NCBI GenBank assembly: GCA_003450555.1
Contig: DMFQ01000292.1
Span: 5,737 to 15,132, forward strand
DNA: 9,396 nt
Direction of reading: 5' to 3'
Source of the DNA: Ktedonobacter sp.
GTDB taxonomy: Bacteria > Chloroflexota > Ktedonobacteria > Ktedonobacterales > Ktedonobacteraceae
How positions within the stretch are numbered: position 1 is the stretch's first letter; every line of letters starts with the position of its first letter. The position numbers and the translations under genes are program-made. Under the pieces are notes generated by a model. It searched no databases. It saw only the letters and a list, made by a program, of their open reading frames with translations, and had not been told where the DNA came from. Positions 5,101-9,396 of this stretch are shown piece after piece.

Positions 5101-6652
5101 GCTCTTTTAGCCTGGTAATTGCACGCGGAATCTGTGTCAATAAGTCCGAGGCTAGTAAACCAGTATGACCAATTTGGGCGCTGACGAGGTCTGATGCCGC
5201 GACATGCAAGTATACAGCTGCGCAGGCGGCATCAAAGGTAGCCACTTTTTGCGCCAGCAGGCCGGCAATCATGCCTGCCAACACATCTCCTGTGCCAGCC
5301 GTTGCCAGGGCGGGGTTGGCCTGCCAGTTTATGCGCGCGCGGCCATCCGGCGCGGCAATAATCGTACAGGCGCCTTTGAGCACGAGTGTGACCTGCCACT
5401 CTTTCGCTTGGTTGCGTGCCAGTTCCAGGCGATCAACATTCCCGCCCGAGACTTTCAGGCCTTTGCAGAGCCTCCCCATCTCACCAGGATGTGGTGTGAT
5501 CACCGTGCCTTTCGGCAGCAGGGTCCACCAGCGTTCCAGGGCAGAGAGATTATTCAGGCCATCAGCGTCGATAACCAGGTGTGGGCGTTTCTCATCCGGC
5601 ATGGCTCGCAGCGACTCTAACAGTTCAAGGATTACCTCGCGAATATAGGGTGATTGCCCAAGCCCGGGACCTGTCAACAGTGCTTGATACCCTTCCAGGC
5701 TATTCATAATACTATTTACCCGTTCGAAGCTGCCCGCGGCCTCTGCAGGGAGCAATAGAAACGTGCTTTCGTGAAATGCGCTGGCATAGATTGGTAACAT
5801 ATTTTCCGTCACCGCCAGCGTTATCAATCCCGCGCCGATGCGTCCAGCGGAATTACCGGCTAGAAATGCCGAGCCGGGGTAGGCCGGAGAACCACAAAAG
5901 AGCATGACTTTGCCAAAAGTACCCTTGTTGCTATTCAATGGACGTTCCGGCAAGAGCGATTGAACCAGTTCCCCTGTCAACATCTCCAGCTGGATAGCTT
6001 GCTCGATCCCGGCAGGAAGACCAATGTCACCGACAAACAGTTCACCAATATAGTCTCGTCCGGGGAAAAAGAAGAAGCCCTGTTTGGGACAGGCAAGGGT
6101 GATGGTAACATCCGCGGCTATGGTGCCGGGATCGACCTCGCCCGTGTCAGCATTCATACCCGTTGGTAGATCAATAGCTATAATCTGTAGTGCGGCGCGC
6201 TTCTCACGCTCCTGGCGCACGCGTCCCAACAGCGCGCGCATGCTCTCGGGCAACGGACGCGAACGTCCCGTCCCCAGTAGCGCGTCGAGTACATAGTCGC
6301 AGCGCTGGATCACCTCTGCTAGTTTCGCGGGCACATCCTCCGCCGCAACCTCGCGGCCTTGAACCGTCAACTGCTGCTCTTTCCAACGATAGGAGCTGAT
6401 ATGGCCGCCCCATCGTTCCAGGTAACGGGACATTACCATGCCATCTCCACCGTTGTTGCCGGGGCCAACCAGCACTAAAAACTCAAGCGAATTCAGCGAG
6501 CGTTTCTGGCTATCGTTTTCAGCAATGGAACGCGCCAGTATTTCGGCGGCGCTTCTACCAGCGTTCTCCATCAGGATCGGTGAGGTCAGGCCATACTCTT
6601 GATCCGCTCGTGTTTCCAATGCGCGCATTTCATCAACGGTAACGATGTGCAT
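5084..6652 (-). CDS. nnr: Bifunctional NAD(P)H-hydrate epimerase / ADP-dependent NAD(P)H-hydrate dehydratase
   Basis: This 522-aa enzyme repairs hydrated NADH and NADPH: the N-terminal YjeF domain interconverts R and S epimers, and the C-terminal ribokinase-like domain dehydrates the S form using ADP. The epimerase half (1 to about 225) shows GPGNNGGDG (63-71), DALLGTGR (123-130) and the AIDLPTG segment (159-165). The dehydratase half shows NKGTFGKV (252-259), GPGLGQS (338-344 region), IDADGLNNL, TPHPGEMGRL (386-395) and the nucleotide-site block NPALATAGTGDVLAG (456-470) with the conserved D466. The domain order and length match the usual fusion, and no key motif is missing. ATG at 6652 is preceded by GGGAG with 10-nt spacing. 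The gene is divergent from the helicase and convergent with the secreted protein gene, whose terminator overlaps its last codons. The enzyme is a cytosolic housekeeping one. Confidence 0.95.
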   Translation of the reverse strand: MHIVTVDEMRALETRADQEYGLTSPILMENAGRSAAEILARSIAENDSQKRSLNSLEFLVLVGPGNNGGDGMVMSRYLERWGGHISSYRWKEQQLTVQGREVAAEDVPAKLAEVIQRCDYVLDALLGTGRSRPLPESMRALLGRVRQEREKRAALQIIAIDLPTGMNADTGEVDPGTIAADVTITLACPKQGFFFFPGRDYIGELFVGDIGLPAGIEQAIQLEMLTGELVQSLLPERPLNSNKGTFGKVMLFCGSPAYPGSAFLAGNSAGRIGAGLITLAVTENMLPIYASAFHESTFLLLPAEAAGSFERVNSIMNSLEGYQALLTGPGLGQSPYIREVILELLESLRAMPDEKRPHLVIDADGLNNLSALERWWTLLPKGTVITPHPGEMGRLCKGLKVSGGNVDRLELARNQAKEWQVTLVLKGACTIIAAPDGRARINWQANPALATAGTGDVLAGMIAGLLAQKVATFDAACAAVYLHVAASDLVSAQIGHTGLLASDLLTQIPRAITRLKEQRGRG

Positions 6653-6709
6653 ATTCTATACTCTCCCATTTCTGGCGCAGTTTGTGCCATAGCGTTTCTC
6701 TCTACTCCT

Positions 6710-6738
6710 ATTGTAATGCTTGAAAAGGAAACAGGGAA
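6710..6738 (-). promoter_or_regulatory. Putative promoter for nnr
   Basis: On the minus strand TACAAT (6715-6710, five of six consensus bases) is 17 bp from TTCCCT (6738-6733), a weak -35. The predicted start near 6703 gives a leader of about 50 nt. Within it lies the imperfect inverted repeat TGGCGCA (6673-6679) with TGTGCCA (6683-6689), a possible small operator or hairpin. Confidence 0.4.
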
Positions 6739-6765
6739 GAGCGGAACATCGAGCGCTCTAGATGC

Positions 6766-6794
6766 TTGTTCATCCTGCCAAGACGTGTTACAAT
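6766..6794 (+). promoter_or_regulatory. Sigma70-type promoter for the helicase gene
   Basis: TTGTTC (6766-6771) and TACAAT (6789-6794) are separated by exactly 17 bp. A start point near 6801 would exclude the ATG at 6762 and favour translation from 6834 (or 6810). The -10 hexamer is identical to the one proposed for the divergent nnr gene. Confidence 0.55.
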
Positions 6795-6833
6795 GATGCA
6801 GTAAACATAATGTATATTACAAAAGAAGAGGTT

Positions 6834-9389
6834 ATGGACAAGCAAGTGGAGGCAGGGAGCGAGACCCTGGCGGGTATTCAAACGTTTGTAGCACGTTATC
6901 CGTTTCCCCTCGATTCGTTTCAATTAGACGCCATTGCCGAACTCGCGCAAGGGCAATCGGTCATGGTAGCGGCACCAACCGGGACCGGAAAAACCCTTGT
7001 TGCAGAGTTTGCTATCTGGCTTGCGCAGCAGCGCCGGCAGCGTGTCATTTATACCACTCCTCTGAAGGCCCTCTCCAATCAGAAATACCGCGATCTACGC
7101 GAAATCTATGGCTATGATGCCGTTGGACTGGTGACAGGCGATATCGTTGAGCACAGCCGTGCTTCCGTCGTCATCATGACAACCGAGGTCTATCGCAATA
7201 TGCTCCTGGAAGAGGGTGGAGAGCGCTTCTCGGCTGAAGAGAACCCAATTCCATCTTCACTTGCCGATGTTGGCTTCGTCATTTTTGATGAACTTCACTA
7301 CTTGAGCGATGTTGGCCGCGGTCCGGTTTGGGAAGAGGCCATCATCTGTTCACCCCCGCACGTTCAACTGGTAGGCCTCTCCGCGACTGTAAGCAACGCG
7401 GAAGACCTGGCTAACTGGATCAGTCGCGTGCACCGTCCTATCTCGCTGATCGTGCACGAGCAGCGCGCCGTTCCCCTGGAGCACTACTACTTTCTCGATA
7501 ATATACTCCACCTGGTGCAGGATGCTGAGGGACAGCGCATAGAACGTTTTCCCAACATCGGTGGCGAGGCCAAGGTGGCACAAATGATGGGGCGCCATCG
7601 CGCCACTATTTTCTCTGATGACGACGATGAAGAGGACGAGGACGATTTTTGGAATGGGCGTGGAAAAAAGGGGAGAGCGGCGCGACAAAGGGCTACTGTA
7701 ACCGACGACGCAGCGACATCGACAGAAGTGCAGACTAACGAGAAACAGAGAGTTAGAAAACCTGCTCCGCGTAAAGCGCCAGAGCCAGGCGAAATACTCA
7801 CCTTATTACGCGAAGCCGATCTGTTGCCCTGTCTCTATTTCCTGCCTGGACGACGCATTGTGGAAGAAGCGGCGATGAGCGCCGCGCTCCATCTCTTTAC
7901 ATCACCGGAAGAGCAGGAACTCATCAAAGCAGAGATCGGCATCTGGCTTGAACAGCTTCCGAAAGAAGATCGCAGCCTCCAGCAGGTCTATGCCCTGACC
8001 GAATTGCTCCCGCGCGGACTGGCCTTCCATCATGCCGGGATATTGCCGGGTTTGAAGGTGCTGGTAGAGACACTGTTTGCCAGGGGGCACCTGCGCGCGG
8101 TATTTGCGACGGATACGCTTGCCCTGGGAGTGAATATGCCTGCGCGCTCTGTTATTGTAGGTAGCCTGAGCAAATTTGATGGTCAGGAGATGCGCCTGCT
8201 TACGCCTAACGAGTATCGCCAGTTGACCGGGCGTGCCGGTAGACGCGGCATGGATATTCATGGCGCTGCCATCATACCCTATTCGCCATGGGAGCCATTT
8301 GAAAGCTCATTCCAGCGTATTACCGATGAACTCTTGCCGGTGACCAGTTCATTCATTATTCGCTATAACTCGGTACTCAACCTCTGGCGTCCCGGCGATG
8401 TCCAGCACCTGCGTCGTATCTGTGCCTCCAGCCTCCGTGAGTATCAACGCTACCTGCTGTGGGAACACCGCGAAATGACGCGCCTGGAGAAGCTGGAGAT
8501 GCGCTACCAAACAGGGAAGAAGAAAGAAAATAAGAAACGCGCCAAAGCTGTTGAAGGCGCGACGCAAGCCCTGGAGCGACGCCGCCAGTCAATCGGAGCG
8601 TTTCCACTCAGTCGCGCGGGCGCGGCAGAACTAGATGGCACCATTTTTGCTCTGCGTACCCTTGGCTATATTGGTCAAGATGACAGGCTGACGGTCAGGG
8701 GACGCCTCCTGCGCAGTATTTTTCACCCCTCTGGCTTACTGATCATTGAGCTGATGATGATCGGAGCGCTCGATGAACTGACGGCGGGCGAACTGGCAGA
8801 GGTCTGTAGCTGGTTTACCTTCGATAACGACCGCCGTTTGAATAATCGCGACGTGCTCAGCACAAGTCTCAAGCGTGTACGTGGTGAGTTGTGGCGTCTA
8901 GAGCAGCATATTCACGGGATCGAAGAACGCGCCAGCATTAATTACACCCCCGGTATTGTGCCCGATTTTCATGGTGTCGTGTTAGCATGGTCACGAGGAA
9001 TGTCGCTTGGTGGATTGCTACGGCGCATAGACCTGGCCGAGGGTGATCTTCTGATGTTGCTGAACCAGACCATAGATCTATTGCAACAGGTGCAATCCGC
9101 CGTGGGACAGGTGCTTGATGATCGTGATGTCTGGGAACAATCCTCTCCAGTGTTGACCGATGGAGTAGCCACCGAGCGCTCTGCCGCCTCAAGCGCTAAA
9201 AACCGCTCCGAACAATTGCTGATCCAGCGTGAACGTATGGATCGGCTCCGCCCTATGTTGGCGCAAGCCTCTGCCTCGTTATTGCACGGCATTATTGTGC
9301 AGAGCCGTACGGTTCCGTCTATGGCGATCCGTATCGGTGATGAAGAAGTACCACTCGACGCCGAAGAAGATATAGATAGCTTGTTGTAA
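6834..9389 (+). CDS. Ski2/Mtr4-like DExH-box RNA helicase (HelY-type)
   Basis: A superfamily 2 ATP-dependent helicase of 851 aa, expected to unwind RNA for processing or decay. RecA1 holds APTGTGKT (47-54), TPLKALSNQ (75-83), DELH (152-155) and SAT (183-185); RecA2 holds FHHAGILPG (398-406), FATDTLALGVNMP (424-436) and QLTGRAGRRG (463-472). A C-terminal DSHCT-like helical region spans roughly 620-830, as in Ski2, Mtr4 and actinobacterial HelY. Between the RecA domains sits an insertion with ten acidic residues (262-271) followed by a basic, low-complexity stretch to about 323, and a Lys-rich patch lies at 562-571. The frame is open from ATG 6762, but the promoter at 6766-6794 argues against that start. 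ATG 6834 has GAGG only 2 nt upstream, so ATG 6810 remains possible. The helicase is complete, ending 7 bp before the window edge. Confidence 0.9.
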   Translation: MDKQVEAGSETLAGIQTFVARYPFPLDSFQLDAIAELAQGQSVMVAAPTGTGKTLVAEFAIWLAQQRRQRVIYTTPLKALSNQKYRDLREIYGYDAVGLVTGDIVEHSRASVVIMTTEVYRNMLLEEGGERFSAEENPIPSSLADVGFVIFDELHYLSDVGRGPVWEEAIICSPPHVQLVGLSATVSNAEDLANWISRVHRPISLIVHEQRAVPLEHYYFLDNILHLVQDAEGQRIERFPNIGGEAKVAQMMGRHRATIFSDDDDEEDEDDFWNGRGKKGRAARQRATVTDDAATSTEVQTNEKQRVRKPAPRKAPEPGEILTLLREADLLPCLYFLPGRRIVEEAAMSAALHLFTSPEEQELIKAEIGIWLEQLPKEDRSLQQVYALTELLPRGLAFHHAGILPGLKVLVETLFARGHLRAVFATDTLALGVNMPARSVIVGSLSKFDGQEMRLLTPNEYRQLTGRAGRRGMDIHGAAIIPYSPWEPFESSFQRITDELLPVTSSFIIRYNSVLNLWRPGDVQHLRRICASSLREYQRYLLWEHREMTRLEKLEMRYQTGKKKENKKRAKAVEGATQALERRRQSIGAFPLSRAGAAELDGTIFALRTLGYIGQDDRLTVRGRLLRSIFHPSGLLIIELMMIGALDELTAGELAEVCSWFTFDNDRRLNNRDVLSTSLKRVRGELWRLEQHIHGIEERASINYTPGIVPDFHGVVLAWSRGMSLGGLLRRIDLAEGDLLMLLNQTIDLLQQVQSAVGQVLDDRDVWEQSSPVLTDGVATERSAASSAKNRSEQLLIQRERMDRLRPMLAQASASLLHGIIVQSRTVPSMAIRIGDEEVPLDAEEDIDSLL

Positions 9390-9396
9390 CAAATGT

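Noticed and set aside
5204..5648. Plus-strand open frames within nnr
   Set aside because: They overlap conserved motifs of Nnr on the other strand and have no signals or recognisable domains.
6762..6833. Helicase start at ATG 6762
   Set aside because: That codon lies upstream of the predicted promoter start point and has no ribosome-binding site; the added 24 residues do not resemble the family.
7350..7801. Antisense open frames inside the helicase gene, including a serine-rich one
   Set aside because: They mirror the well-supported helicase codons; the poly-serine run is simply the reverse strand of the Asp/Glu-rich insertion.

Overview
This window reads as an ordinary bacterial chromosomal segment. 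The family content and architecture suggest Chloroflexota, most likely the Ktedonobacteria: a RecD-unrelated RNase D-type exonuclease with HEAT repeats, an Nnr fusion enzyme, a Ski2/HelY-type helicase, a large secreted protein, roughly balanced base composition and a short palindromic intergenic repeat. The taxonomic call is an inference. No phage, CRISPR, transposase or defence genes are visible.

Layout. Bases 1-221 are a leader region with a plausible extended -10 promoter. A TTG-started DEDDy 3'-5' exonuclease with C-terminal HEAT repeats follows (222-1439, +). It converges, with only 7 bp between stop codons, on a CoxG/SRPBCC-family protein with a short C-terminal hydrophobic tail (1447-2142, -). 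Between that gene and the ribosomal protein bL9 gene lies a divergent intergenic region. It holds two good sigma70-type promoters and, between them, a compact 73-bp nested palindrome with perfect 20-bp terminal inverted repeats. The bL9 gene (2425-2892, +) stands alone with its own promoter, a structured leader and a strong terminator.

After a gene-free stretch of about 325 bp comes a secreted protein of 567 aa with a Sec signal peptide and eight cysteines (3294-4997, +). It converges on a full-length bifunctional NAD(P)HX epimerase/dehydratase (5084-6652, -). The two genes share a bidirectional terminator hairpin that encodes the last residues of the enzyme. Divergent from the enzyme is a complete Ski2/Mtr4/HelY-like DExH helicase (probable start 6834, end 9389, +) with a long acidic-then-basic insertion between its RecA domains.

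How the genes relate. Every gene appears to be its own transcription unit; strand alternates and no operon is evident. RNase D-type exonuclease and Ski2-like helicase both belong to RNA metabolism, and bL9 to the ribosome, but their co-location is loose. I found no convincing undescribed multi-gene system. The most original signals are the 73-bp palindromic element beside the coxG-like promoter, the HEAT-fused exonuclease, the bL9 leader with mutually exclusive hairpins, and the coding-sequence-embedded shared terminator.
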